From Candidatus Neomarinimicrobiota bacterium (lineage in GTDB: Bacteria; Fidelibacterota; UBA8477; JABMPR01): a DNA stretch of 51,008 nt. The notes below the pieces were generated by a model. It was given only the letters and a program-made list of their open reading frames with translations. It made no database searches and was not told the DNA's origin. The translations under genes and the position numbers were made by a program. Below are positions 37,915-46,900 of the stretch, one piece after another. Location of the stretch: contig JADHUM010000024.1 in assembly GCA_016784545.1 (NCBI GenBank), positions 1 through 51,008 on the forward strand. Direction: 5' to 3'. The first letter of the stretch is position 1. Each line of letters opens with the position of its first letter.

Positions 37915-38721
37915 TTATTGAGTCATTTTCCGAATGATTCTGTAGGTTCCGAAAGCGGATAAGATGGAGGCTGAAATGGCAATAAGGGTTCCTATCACCA
38001 GGCTAAAGTGTTGATAGGCAAAGTGGGCTGTAAAGGAGTAAACACCAACATTAATCATACCGCTAATCATGAGGGTTTTAGCTACAGCCCGGGAAAACTC
38101 GGCACCCCCGGTTCTATAAGTGATAAAGAGGGTCGACATAAAGATCACAGGAAAACTTGAAAAGATTCCACCAATTACCGGTCCAGTCAACCGGCTGATC
38201 AGGACAGCCATGGAGATGATAAAGCCACTGACTATCCCGCGGGTCAATATCTGCTGCATTGTATAGGGAACGCGAACCCCGCCCTTGTGGGCAATATGCA
38301 TGACATGTTCTGTGATGTAGTAGGCCGCCGCCAACGAGATAGACCAGACAAGAAAAGAGACGAGAGCGCTTTCAACACCGAGCCAGACAATCAAACCAAT
38401 AATGATAAACCATAGAAACAGGGCTGTCAGCAGGGCTTGAACCAATCCTGCGTGCACACGAGCTAAATAGACCAGGATAAAGAATCCGTTTACACCCATA
38501 ACCAGAGGAATCATGACCGCTGCTCGTGAGGCGGTTTCTGTAGACTGAGATAAACCGATAAAGAGCAGGGCTACGACGATGGTGGATGGCAAACCCCCAA
38601 TAAAGCCACCAACTTTACTTCCAAAGCGCTCCGCAATCACCGTCACAGAAGTGATCCATACTGACCCCACCAGAAAACTGAGGGCCAATTTTATCAGAAA
38701 GGATTGATCGAGGGTTGCCAT
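37915..38721 (-). CDS. Conserved membrane protein with internal repeat (unknown function)
   Basis: A 268-residue, very hydrophobic protein with eight to ten predicted helices. The two halves echo each other: GGFIGGLPSTIVVALLFIGL near residue 36 and GGIFSSFPVIFMSTLFITY near 185. This suggests an inverted or direct duplication typical of small transporters. I do not recognise a named family with certainty. The ATG at 38721 has only a weak ribosome site. It is separated by about 50 bases from the AI-2E gene on the same strand, so the two may be co-transcribed. Confidence 0.7.
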   Translation of the reverse strand: MATLDQSFLIKLALSFLVGSVWITSVTVIAERFGSKVGGFIGGLPSTIVVALLFIGLSQSTETASRAAVMIPLVMGVNGFFILVYLARVHAGLVQALLTALFLWFIIIGLIVWLGVESALVSFLVWSISLAAAYYITEHVMHIAHKGGVRVPYTMQQILTRGIVSGFIISMAVLISRLTGPVIGGIFSSFPVIFMSTLFITYRTGGAEFSRAVAKTLMISGMINVGVYSFTAHFAYQHFSLVIGTLIAISASILSAFGTYRIIRKMTQ

Positions 38722-38875
38722 GGTACAGATTAATGAAGAAGTGCAAAGGAAGAAGAAAAAACAGAGTGAGAGTGAAGCGGAAAGGGAGCGCGGCTTTTTG
38801 ATTTAAACAGCTTGTGGGTGGGCTATAGAACAATAGTGTAAAAAAAGAAAGATGGAAGAAACCACGACTTGCTAC

Positions 38876-38896
38876 CAAGTTTCAAGTTTCAAGTTT
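38876..38896 (+). repeat. Three tandem copies of CAAGTTT
   Basis: The 7-mer CAAGTTT is repeated perfectly three times (38876-38882, 38883-38889, 38890-38896). It lies 25 bases upstream of the DppB-like start and just upstream of a TATAAT at 38909-38914. It covers the expected -35 region, so it could be an operator or a slippage-prone spacer. Confidence 0.6.
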
Positions 38897-38920
38897 CCCT
38901 CAATAGCTTATAATGGATCA

Positions 38921-39847
38921 ATGCTCCAATACATCCTAAATCGCTTCGCACAACTTGTGCCAGTCATTCTTGGCATCATTCTATTGACATTTATACTAAT
39001 GTATATAGTCCCTGGCGATCCTGTGCTGTCCATGGTGGGTGAGCGTTATGAAGAGGAAACACTGGAACGCCTGAGAGAGCAATTTCACCTTAACGATCCC
39101 CTCTGGAAGCAGTTTGGTCACTATCTCTGGGGTTTGCTACACGGTGATCTCGGTGTTTCCTTTATCTCCCAAAAGCCAGTGACTGAAATGATCATGGAGC
39201 GTTTTCCTGCCACCATGCTTCTTGCTTCAGGAGCCATGTTTGTTTCCATTTTTCTTGGAATTTCTGTGGGCGTGCTCTCAGCCATAAAACCACACTCCTG
39301 GTTGGATCGAACAACCATGGGGATAGCGCTACTTGGGGTCTCTGCCCCCGTTTTCTGGGTGGGATTACTTATGGTGATTGGTGCCAGGGCTGTGGGGTGG
39401 CCCTATCTCACAGGTTATGGGTGTTTGCCCTATCTCATTTTGCCCGCCATTACACTGGGAACCCGTAGTGCAGCATTTCTCGCCCGCGTCACCAGGGCAA
39501 ATATGCTTGAAGTCCTCTCTCAAGATTATGTTCGAACGGCCAAGGCCAAAGGCCTGTCCAATTTTATCGTCGTCGTTAAGCATGCCCTGAAAAACACACT
39601 GATTCCTGTCATCACCATCATTGGTGTGGACTTTGGATCCTATCTGTCTGGAGCTGTTTTAACTGAATCTATTTTTAACTGGCCAGGTATAGGCCGCCTT
39701 GCCCTCAATGCCATTTTAAAACGTGATTTCCCTGTCATCCAGGGAGCTGTCCTGGTCACAGCGCTCATTTTTGTCACCGCCAATTTTATTGTGGATATCC
39801 TGTATGGCATTATTGATCCGCGCATACGATTGGGGGGTAAGAAATGA
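38921..39847 (+). CDS. DppB/OppB-like ABC transporter permease
   Basis: A 308-residue inner-membrane permease of the peptide/nickel ABC importer class. The N-terminus MLQYILNRFAQLVPVILGII is diagnostic, followed by YIVPGDPV, and the EAA loop reads DYVRTAKAKGLSNFIVVVKH (E-A-x3-G-type motif contacting the ATPase). The C-terminus ends in DPRIRLGG. I use the ATG at 38921; the frame extends 23 codons upstream but family alignment begins here. No Shine-Dalgarno is visible, and TATAAT at 38909-38914 would place the transcript start about at the ATG, so it may be leaderless. No solute-binding protein or ATPase gene is nearby. Confidence 0.9.
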   Translation: MLQYILNRFAQLVPVILGIILLTFILMYIVPGDPVLSMVGERYEEETLERLREQFHLNDPLWKQFGHYLWGLLHGDLGVSFISQKPVTEMIMERFPATMLLASGAMFVSIFLGISVGVLSAIKPHSWLDRTTMGIALLGVSAPVFWVGLLMVIGARAVGWPYLTGYGCLPYLILPAITLGTRSAAFLARVTRANMLEVLSQDYVRTAKAKGLSNFIVVVKHALKNTLIPVITIIGVDFGSYLSGAVLTESIFNWPGIGRLALNAILKRDFPVIQGAVLVTALIFVTANFIVDILYGIIDPRIRLGGKK

Positions 39848-39864
39848 TCTGGGTGCTCGACCAA

Positions 39865-39884
39865 GCCGGGATTCGAATCCCGGC
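39865..39884. repeat. 20-bp perfect palindrome between the permease genes
   Basis: GCCGGGATTCGAATCCCGGC is completely self-complementary and is flanked by TCGA on both sides (39858-39861 and 39887-39890). It lies in the 66-base gap between the DppB-like and DppC-like genes. It resembles a tRNA T-arm but has an extra base and no surrounding cloverleaf. It may be a REP-type or attenuating hairpin. Confidence 0.7.
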
Positions 39885-39913
39885 CTCGATGAGCCATAAA
39901 TTTGGGGTTCTTC

Positions 39914-40774
39914 ATGCGCGGTAGTATCACCTCAGAAACCATCAAGCAGGTCCGCAAGAACAAGGTTGCGCTGTTCGGTCTTTTCCTGGTGGTCATGCTG
40001 GTTTTTGTCGGTGTCTTCGCCCCCTGGGTGGCACCATATGATCCTTATAACGCCGACTTGGATATCAGCCTGCATCCGCCGTCATCACAACACTGGTTAG
40101 GGACTGATGAAGAAGGCCGAGATGTCCTTTCCCGTATAATTTTTGGTGCACGCATTTCCCTGAAAGTCGGTATTATTGCCAGCTCTATTTCGCTATTAAT
40201 AGGAGCTATCCTGGGCTTGATCGCCGGATTTTTTCGTGGCTGGACCGAAACCATTATCATGCGCTTTACCGATGTCATGTTTGGGTTTCCGGCCCTGCTG
40301 TTTATGATCGGAATTACTGCTGCAGTACCACGATCCAGTATTGAAGTAGCCATGCTGGCTATTGGATTGGTGAGTTGGCCGGGGATGGCCAGGATTATGC
40401 GCTCCCAAGTACTGACCATCGTCGAGCAGGAATATGTGACTGCAGCTCGATCCCTGGGATATTCACAAATACGGATCATCATGCGCCATGTATTGCCCAA
40501 CAGTCTGGCCCCGGTGATTGTGGCTTTTACCATGAGTATCGCCGGAGCCGTCATGGCTGAAGCATCTTTATCATTTATTGGTCTGGGAGCTCAACCACCA
40601 GAACCCAGCTGGGGCTCCATGATAGCATTTGGAAGAATGCATCTCAGGGGGGAGTGGTGGATCTCCGTTTTTCCTGGTATGGCAATAGCTGTCATGGTCA
40701 TTGGCTTCAACCTTTTTGGCGAAGGACTCCGAGATGCCCTGGATCCCACCATGCGGGGGCGGGGAAATCAATAA
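39914..40774 (+). CDS. DppC/OppC-like ABC transporter permease
   Basis: A 286-residue permease that would pair with the DppB-like protein. Typical features: an OppC_N region ending VAPYDPYNADLDISLHPPSS, HWLGTDEEGRDVLSRIIFGARISL, and the EAA loop EYVTAARSLGYSQIRIIMRH. The C-terminus is GLRDALDPTMRGR. I use the ATG at 39914 with GGGG six bases upstream; a TTG four codons earlier is less likely. The DppA-type binding protein and DppD/F ATPases must be encoded elsewhere. The next gene is a lipoprotein 20 bases downstream. Confidence 0.9.
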   Translation: MRGSITSETIKQVRKNKVALFGLFLVVMLVFVGVFAPWVAPYDPYNADLDISLHPPSSQHWLGTDEEGRDVLSRIIFGARISLKVGIIASSISLLIGAILGLIAGFFRGWTETIIMRFTDVMFGFPALLFMIGITAAVPRSSIEVAMLAIGLVSWPGMARIMRSQVLTIVEQEYVTAARSLGYSQIRIIMRHVLPNSLAPVIVAFTMSIAGAVMAEASLSFIGLGAQPPEPSWGSMIAFGRMHLRGEWWISVFPGMAIAVMVIGFNLFGEGLRDALDPTMRGRGNQ

Positions 40775-40794
40775 AACAATTAGGGGCGATAAAC

Positions 40795-41565
40795 ATGTTT
40801 ATTGGTAGACTTCTTTTAATGGGATTGGTCGTTTTGGGTATGACGGCTTGTACTACGTTTATGCCAGGAACTGAATCAGCAGAAAAAAGGCTGGGCAAGA
40901 GTCTGGTGGACAAAGGGGTGGTTGTCTATAACTCCGACCCATATGACATTACCATTGTGGGGTTTACAGGTAATTTTGAGATTCTTTATGAACCCGAGAC
41001 ACCGCTGACCCTGAAACAGGCTGGCGAGAAACACGAATATCGTTACATGATTAACGGGTCATACTTTCATGCTTCCAGAGAACATGCAGGATGGTTATCC
41101 CTTTTCGGAACGCAACACGCTTCTTTGCTGGATGATAAACAGCTTAGCCATATGGCAGTCTTCGACCCCGCTCTGGGGTACATTGACTTCCCCAGTCTTG
41201 ACCTGTGGGACACCACCATGACCAGCAAGGCCACAGTAGAATTTCAGACCGGACCCCTGGTTGTGGAGGCAAACACAATCGATACGCTTTCCATCAATGG
41301 GGCCATCAACGGGAAGAGTGCCCACCTCAGAACCCTCCTGGCATATACAGAGGAAGATGATATGAGGTACTTCATTATTGCCCGCAGGATCGGTTCTCTG
41401 GAAAAAATGGGAGAACATCTCTTGTCATTGCCCCTCTTTAAAGGAAAGGCCCTCTGGGTCGTGAACCTTGACGGAGGCTCATCCACAGCTCTCTATTCCC
41501 GAGATTATCCAGAATTGAATTTTAATATCAACCGCCCGCTGCCAATTCTGTTGGGTCTTAAGTAA
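40795..41565 (+). CDS. Phosphodiester glycosidase (NAGPA/DUF2233-like) lipoprotein
   Basis: A 256-residue lipoprotein (lipobox LGMTAC, Cys near 19) with the NAGPA-type fold. The motif NGSYFHAS near residue 84 and the C-terminal VVNLDGGSSTALYSRD near 222-237 are the two family hallmarks; the usual form is NLDGGGSST. Relatives remove GlcNAc or other sugars from phosphodiesters or act on exopolysaccharide and wall glycans. The ATG at 40795 follows TAGGGGCG; upstream ATGs lie within the permease gene. It is 20 bases after the DppC-like gene, suggesting a link between uptake and glycan processing. Substrate unknown. Confidence 0.82.
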   Translation: MFIGRLLLMGLVVLGMTACTTFMPGTESAEKRLGKSLVDKGVVVYNSDPYDITIVGFTGNFEILYEPETPLTLKQAGEKHEYRYMINGSYFHASREHAGWLSLFGTQHASLLDDKQLSHMAVFDPALGYIDFPSLDLWDTTMTSKATVEFQTGPLVVEANTIDTLSINGAINGKSAHLRTLLAYTEEDDMRYFIIARRIGSLEKMGEHLLSLPLFKGKALWVVNLDGGSSTALYSRDYPELNFNINRPLPILLGLK

Positions 41566-41654
41566 GTGATCAGACAGGCTTGCTACACAATACATATGTA
41601 GGGCGAAAACCCTCTGGTAGATCTCTTTTTCTAGGAAAACGGTGGAGAACAAAG

Positions 41655-42110
41655 ATGCGAACCGCATCCTTGTTACATCTTCTAAACATCTCTCTGTTTT
41701 GGTGCTTCATGATATTTGCTGTTGATTTTGGACCCAAACTGGGTCTTGTCTTCATTAGTGATGTTGAGTTATTTGGCTGGCAACCAGACCTGCCGAAAGC
41801 AAAAAAGATAACCACCCCTCAAGGACGAAAACATCGTGTAGTCATTGCCTTAAGGGAGGATAGTCGCCTCTATGTGGAAAAAATAGACACCCCTTGTGAC
41901 AATTTGCGGGAGGAACTCCTGACCATCATGTTTTATAATCCAGATTGCTATGCTGCTCTATACATCGACAAGGACATTGCAATGGAGCCTGTTAAAGAGG
42001 TGTTAGCTACACTTGTAGACCTGGGTATCAGGAAAGTATTTTTCCACACGTATGCGGATCTCAGCCCCCAGGTAAGTCACCGCGAGCCCACAGGGCGCGG
42101 CGATCTCTAA
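41655..42110 (+). CDS. ExbD/TolR-like membrane protein
   Basis: A 151-residue protein with one N-terminal membrane helix (about residues 8-30) containing an Asp (FAVDFGPKLG) and a C-terminal domain exposed outside. The pattern LREDSRLYVEKID, then LYIDKDIAMEPVKEVLATLV and DLGIRKVFF, matches the ExbD/TolR periplasmic fold. ExbD proteins use the proton gradient together with ExbB/TolQ, but none is adjacent. The ATG at 41655 has GGTGGAG upstream; an earlier in-frame ATG has none. It may work with a distant ExbB, or be a diverged stand-alone version. Identification is moderate. Confidence 0.65.
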   Translation: MRTASLLHLLNISLFWCFMIFAVDFGPKLGLVFISDVELFGWQPDLPKAKKITTPQGRKHRVVIALREDSRLYVEKIDTPCDNLREELLTIMFYNPDCYAALYIDKDIAMEPVKEVLATLVDLGIRKVFFHTYADLSPQVSHREPTGRGDL

Positions 42111-42201
42111 CCACATGCTGAGGAGGATATTCGAGATTGCTTCACCTCACCGAGACAGCGTGATTAAAATCTTAAATTATCAATGTTAAATAAAAAACCC
42201 C

Positions 42202-42232
42202 CTGACCCTCACCTGACGTCATAGCCTATACT
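42202..42232 (+). promoter_or_regulatory. MerR-type promoter with 19-bp spacer
   Basis: CTGACC (42202-42207, near TTGACA) and TATACT (42227-42232) are separated by 19 bases instead of the usual 17. The gap contains CTCACCTGACGTCATAG, only weakly symmetric. The elongated spacer is typical of promoters that MerR regulators activate by DNA distortion. It lies 30 bases before the MerR gene, so autoregulation is likely. Confidence 0.6.
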
Positions 42233-42261
42233 ATGTTGTGATAAAGGAAAGAGATTCTCAA

Positions 42262-43026
42262 ATGAGTAAGCAGTACAGTGTAAAACAGGTGGCAGATCTA
42301 TCAGGCATTACGGTGCGAACCCTCCACCATTATGACAAAACCGGCTTACTCAAACTGACCAGTCGGTCTGAGAAAAAACACCACTACTATGATGAAAACA
42401 GCCTGCTCCGCCTGCAGCAAATTCTCTTTTATAGAGAGCTGGATTTTTCCCTGGAGCAATCCAGGGCTATCTTGGATGACCCCGAATTTGATTTTATCAA
42501 AGCACTGCAAAGCCACCGAGAATCACTGGTCCAGAAACATAAACGCATGAACCAGTTGACCCAGACTGTGGATCAAACATTGGAAAAAATTGAAGGAGAC
42601 CGCACCATGGTTCTCAAAGACGAAGACCTCTACAAAGGTTTTGACCAGGAAAAAATCGATCTTTGGAATAAAGAGGTCGATGAAAAATATGATCCAGAGA
42701 AAGTGGCTGAGTCCAGACGCAGTGTGGGCAAAATGTCACAGGACCAGTTCAATGATATTCAGAAAGAGGGAGATCAGGTCACCCTGGCGATTTCCGAATT
42801 GATTGACAGGGAGGCTGGCAGACCAGAAGTCCAGGGTCTCATTAAAGAGCACCATGCCTGGATTGAAAACTTCTATCCCTGTCCCCCCGAAATGTATAAG
42901 GGGCTGGGACAGCTTTATATTGAGAATCCGGAGTTCACCGCTTTCTATGAAAAGGTTAAGCCTGGCTTGGCAGTCTTTATGTGTGAAGCCATGGGCTATT
43001 TTGCGGACCACGCCCTAAAAGACTAA
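42262..43026 (+). CDS. MerR family transcriptional activator with TipAS domain
   Basis: A 254-residue regulator. The N-terminal MerR winged helix (YSVKQVADLSGITVRTLHHY, then DKTGLLKLTSR) is followed by an antiparallel coiled coil, and a C-terminal TipAS-type domain includes HAWIENFYPCPPEMYKGL and YIENPEFTAFYEKVKPGL. In Streptomyces TipA the TipAS domain binds thiopeptides; in many bacteria the same architecture senses other molecules. I use the ATG at 42262 with AGGAAAGAG upstream; a GTG eight codons earlier is weaker. A promoter with a 19-bp spacer is just ahead. No obvious target gene other than itself is adjacent. Confidence 0.9.
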   Translation: MSKQYSVKQVADLSGITVRTLHHYDKTGLLKLTSRSEKKHHYYDENSLLRLQQILFYRELDFSLEQSRAILDDPEFDFIKALQSHRESLVQKHKRMNQLTQTVDQTLEKIEGDRTMVLKDEDLYKGFDQEKIDLWNKEVDEKYDPEKVAESRRSVGKMSQDQFNDIQKEGDQVTLAISELIDREAGRPEVQGLIKEHHAWIENFYPCPPEMYKGLGQLYIENPEFTAFYEKVKPGLAVFMCEAMGYFADHALKD

Positions 43027-43039
43027 TCCATTTATCCAG

Positions 43040-43071
43040 TTGCAGGTTCGTTACATATAACGAACCTGCAA
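43040..43071. terminator. Strong hairpin after the MerR gene
   Basis: TTGCAGGTTCGTTA (43040-43053) and TAACGAACCTGCAA (43058-43071) form a perfect 14-bp stem with a 4-base loop, 13 bases past the MerR stop. There is no T-run on either side, so it may terminate poorly, protect the transcript 3' end, or act as a protein site. It is clearly structured by design rather than by chance. Confidence 0.6.
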
Positions 43072-43254
43072 ACCCAAAATTATACCAAACCCCATTTATT
43101 TATCACCAACCAATATTTGTTATCAGCAACAGACCACACCATTTTGGTGATATTATTTATCCTGATTTCTAATACCTTGAAAAGGATAAACTACTTGTCA
43201 TTATTTTGACTCGAATGTATCATGCTGGCCGTTATAAGGAGGGGAAAACGTATA

Positions 43255-43320
43255 ATGATCGGTGAGTTTCCGATGAACATAAAGAACCCCTCAAAAACCC
43301 AAACTTTGGAAAAGAAATAA
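43255..43320 (+). CDS. Possible 21-residue leader peptide before actA
   Basis: An ATG at 43255 opens a 21-codon frame (MIGEFPMNIKNPSKTQTLEK, then K) ending TAA at 43318-43320, 11 bases before the actA start. AAGGAGGGG lies 10-12 bases upstream, the best Shine-Dalgarno match in the region. The composition is unremarkable. It may be a leader peptide coupling ribosome flow into actA, or the AAGGAGG may be coincidental. Otherwise the 305-base gap shows only the hairpin at 43040 and a possible TTGACT at 43206-43211. Confidence 0.35.
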   Translation: MIGEFPMNIKNPSKTQTLEKK

Positions 43321-43331
43321 AGGGATAAATC

Positions 43332-43982
43332 TTGGCTCAGATATTCCCCAAATGGACGAATAAAGCCCCACTGTATGCTGCCGTCGGTGCCGGTCTAACC
43401 CTGGTTGTTGTCGTGGGTCTGGTCTGGTACTATGCTTCTCCATGGTATACCGATGTTGGTTATCGTCCATCACAGCCCGTCCCCTACAGCCATAAAGTGC
43501 ATGTTCGGGACCTTGGGTTAGATTGTCGCTTCTGTCATACTGGCGTGGAGACCTCTCCTGTCGCCGGTTTGCCTCCGACAAAAACCTGTATGAATTGTCA
43601 TAACATGATCAAGGCTGATAGCGACAAGCTGGCCCTTGTTCGTGAAAGTTTTAAAAATGGTACACCCCTGGAATGGGTCAGAGTCCACAAATCTCCGGAT
43701 TATGTTTATTTCGACCACTCCGCTCATATTAACGTGGGTGTGGGATGCGCCAGCTGTCATGGCAATATTGCTGAAATGGAAGTGGTCGCCCAGCATAAAC
43801 CCCTGAGCATGGGGTGGTGTTTGGATTGTCACCGTAATCCAGATGATCATTTACGCCCAGCGAGTGAAATCACCAACATGACCTGGACACCCCCAGCAAA
43901 CCAGGCCGAATTTGCCGCCAAACAGAAGGAGCTTTTGGATATCAAAGCCCCCATCACTGATTGTACAGGATGTCATAGATGA
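43332..43982 (+). CDS. actA: Alternative complex III subunit A (pentaheme cytochrome c)
   Basis: Membrane-anchored multiheme cytochrome c of the quinol:cytochrome c/HiPIP oxidoreductase (ACIII). 216 residues: one N-terminal membrane helix (about 12-30) and five CxxCH heme sites (CRFCH, CMNCH, CASCH, CLDCH, CTGCH), plus extra His residues for bis-His ligation (SHKVHVRD, FDHSAHINV, QHKPLSMGW). The start is a TTG at 43332 with AGGGAT upstream. It overlaps actB by four bases. It passes electrons between the iron-sulfur subunit and the monoheme subunit or the oxidase. Confidence 0.95.
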   Translation: MAQIFPKWTNKAPLYAAVGAGLTLVVVVGLVWYYASPWYTDVGYRPSQPVPYSHKVHVRDLGLDCRFCHTGVETSPVAGLPPTKTCMNCHNMIKADSDKLALVRESFKNGTPLEWVRVHKSPDYVYFDHSAHINVGVGCASCHGNIAEMEVVAQHKPLSMGWCLDCHRNPDDHLRPASEITNMTWTPPANQAEFAAKQKELLDIKAPITDCTGCHR

Positions 43983-46900
43983 GTAACGCAATAAATCCCA
44001 GCGCACAGGGTAAAACCTACTGGCGCAGTCTGGATCATCTCGCCGATACCCCCGAATTTAAGGCCTTGGTTGAGAAAGAATTTCCAGAAGGCGCAGACGA
44101 GTTGAAAAGCCCTGTTTCACGGAGAAAGTTTTTAAGCTTAATGGGTGCTTCTATGGCGCTGGCTGGATTAACCAGTTGTCGCCGACCTGTTGAGAAGATT
44201 ATCCCTTATGTGATTAAGCCAGAAGAAATCATTCCTGGAAAACCCCAGTATTATGCCACCAACATGCCATTTGGGACCGAATCTTTTGGTCTCCTGGTTG
44301 AAAGCCACGAGGGTCGCCCCACAAAGATTGAGGGAAATAAAAACCATCCTGCATCAGGTGGATCTTCCAATGTCTTCATGCAGGCAGAGATGCTTAATCT
44401 CTACGATCCAGATCGTTCACAGGTCATTCTGAACCAGGGCAAAAATTCCAGCTGGCAGGCCTATAGAGCCGTCTGGAAAAAACTGGCTGCTGAATATGCT
44501 GAAAATGGTGGTGAAGGACTGGCTGTCCTGAGTGAAAGCTTTGCTTCTCCAACCATGATGCGTCTCAGCGAAACCTTTATGAAAAAATTTCCCCAGGCAA
44601 AATGGGTCACTTACGATAGCGTCAGTGATGAGAATATTTTTACAGGAATTCAAGCCGCCACAGGTGTCATGGCTAGACCTAAATACAGTTTCAAAGAAGC
44701 AAATGTGGTTCTGTCCCTGGACTCAGATTTTCTTCAAATGGACAGCAACGATATTCCCCATGCCCGGGAGTTTGCTTCTCGGCGCAAGGTTCGCTCTGAA
44801 AACGACAGCATGAACCGTCTTTACGTGGTAGAAGGTACTTATACCATTACAGGCGGCATGGCAGACCATCGCCTGAGAGTGCAGAGTGGACAGATCGGCA
44901 TGTTTGCTGCGGCCCTGGCCCACGAACTCAGCGCCCAGGGTCTCGATATCAAAGCCCCAAGGGTGAATGCCAACTTTGACAAGAAATGGATTTCATCTGT
45001 AGCGAAAGACTTGCTGGCCAACAAGGGAAACTCTCTTGTGGTGGGCGGTCGTCGTCAACCCTCTGAAGTCCACACCCTGATTGCCCTTATAAATGATGTA
45101 TTAGAAAACACCAATAAAACGGTAAGCTATTTAAGCAATCCAGATATGCAGGTTTCAAACCTGAAGTCCTTTGCCGAGCTCACCCAGGCCATGAATGCCG
45201 GCAAGATAGAATCGCTGGTTATTCTAGGCGGCAATCCTGTTTATCAGGCTCCAGCTGATATTGATTTTGCAGCAGGCCTTAAAAAGGTCAAACATTCTGT
45301 TCACCTTGCTTCTCACGTCGATGAAACATCAGAAAATACAACCTGGCACATCAATCAAGCACACTTCCTGGAAAGCTGGGGAGATGTCTCCGGCTATGGT
45401 GGTGCAGGCATCACCCAGCCACTGATTGCACCGCTGTTTGATGGCAAAAGTAATATTGATGTCCTGGCTGATCTTATCTCAGATGAAGAGGTCTGGGCCT
45501 ATGGTGTGGTCCAGGAAACCTGGCGAGGCATTCTCGGCACAGGCAATTTTGATAAAGCCTGGCGCAAGGTCGTCCATGATGGTTTTCTCGCATCTACCAG
45601 AGGGACACCCGTATCCATGAATAAATCTCGCGCCCAAGGCTCTGTCTCCATGAGTCGCTATTATTCATCAACTGCATCACCTGATGATATGGAAGTCATT
45701 TTTACAGCCTCCTTCACCAACTATGATGGGCGTTATGCCAACAATGGTTGGATGCAAGAGCTGCCAGACCCCGTAACCAAGGTCACCTGGGACAACGTGG
45801 TCTTGATCTCTGCCAATACTGCCAAACACTTCGGCGTGAAAAATCAGGATCGATTAAAAATTTCAAACGGAACAGTTGATGTAACGCTGCCTGTTTGGGT
45901 GCAACCAGGCATGGCTGACAACACCCTGGCCCTGGAGTTGGGTTATGGTCGTGAAATCGGCCGGGTCTCTACGGGTGTCGGAGCCAATGTAAGTGTTTTA
46001 CGTAATACCTCAGGAATGAGCATTGCCTCCGGTTTTACTGCCGAGAAGGCTTTTGGAACCCATATCCTGGCCTGTGTTCAGGACCACCATGGTTTTGATG
46101 AAGAAAAGCTGGCCGCCGAGGCCATCCAGAAACGCCTGCCCACCATCGTTCGGGAAAGCACCCTGTCTGATTATCAAAATGATCCTGAATTTGCCATGGC
46201 CTTCGCCGAAAAGAATGAACTCAAGGGCATGTGGAAAGAGCACGACTATTCAGAGGGAAATCAGTGGGGCATGGCCATTGACCTGACCAGCTGTACGGGC
46301 TGTAGCGCCTGTACCATCGCCTGTCAGAGTGAAAACAATATCCCCGTGATTGGTAAGGATGAGGTGAGTAACGGTCGCGATATGAGCTGGATTCGTTTGG
46401 ATCGCTATTACACCGGTGATGTTGAAGACCCTGAGATGGTTTTTCAGCCCATCGCCTGTCAGCATTGCGAAATGGCACCATGTGAAGGTGTTTGTCCCGT
46501 GGCAGCTACCACCCATAGCGAAGAAGGTCTCAATGAAATGGCCTACAATCGCTGTATTGGAACCCGTTACTGCTCCAACAACTGTCCCTACAAAGTTCGA
46601 CGGTTTAACTTCTTCAATTATACTAAAGATATGCCTGAGATTGTTGAAATGGCCATGAATCCTGACGTCTCCATTCGATTCCGTGGCGTGATGGAGAAAT
46701 GTACCTTCTGTGTACAGCGTATCAACGTTGCCAAAATCGACGTCAAAAACGAAGGCCGTGATTTAGAGGACGGTGATATCGTGGTGGCATGTCAACAAGC
46801 CTGCCCCACAGATGCCATTGCTTTTGGAAATATCAATGATCCCAATAGCGAAGTTTCCAAAATGAAGGCACAGAATCGTGACTACGCCTTGTTGGGTGAG

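Noticed and set aside
39850-39900. tRNA gene suggested by GGGATTCGAATCCC
   Set aside because: The position-53 equivalent is A, not the universal G, and no acceptor, D or anticodon arms can be found around it.
46010-46658. Open frames inside actB on both strands
   Set aside because: Alternative-frame shadows of the cysteine-rich actB coding sequence, with no starts or motifs of their own.
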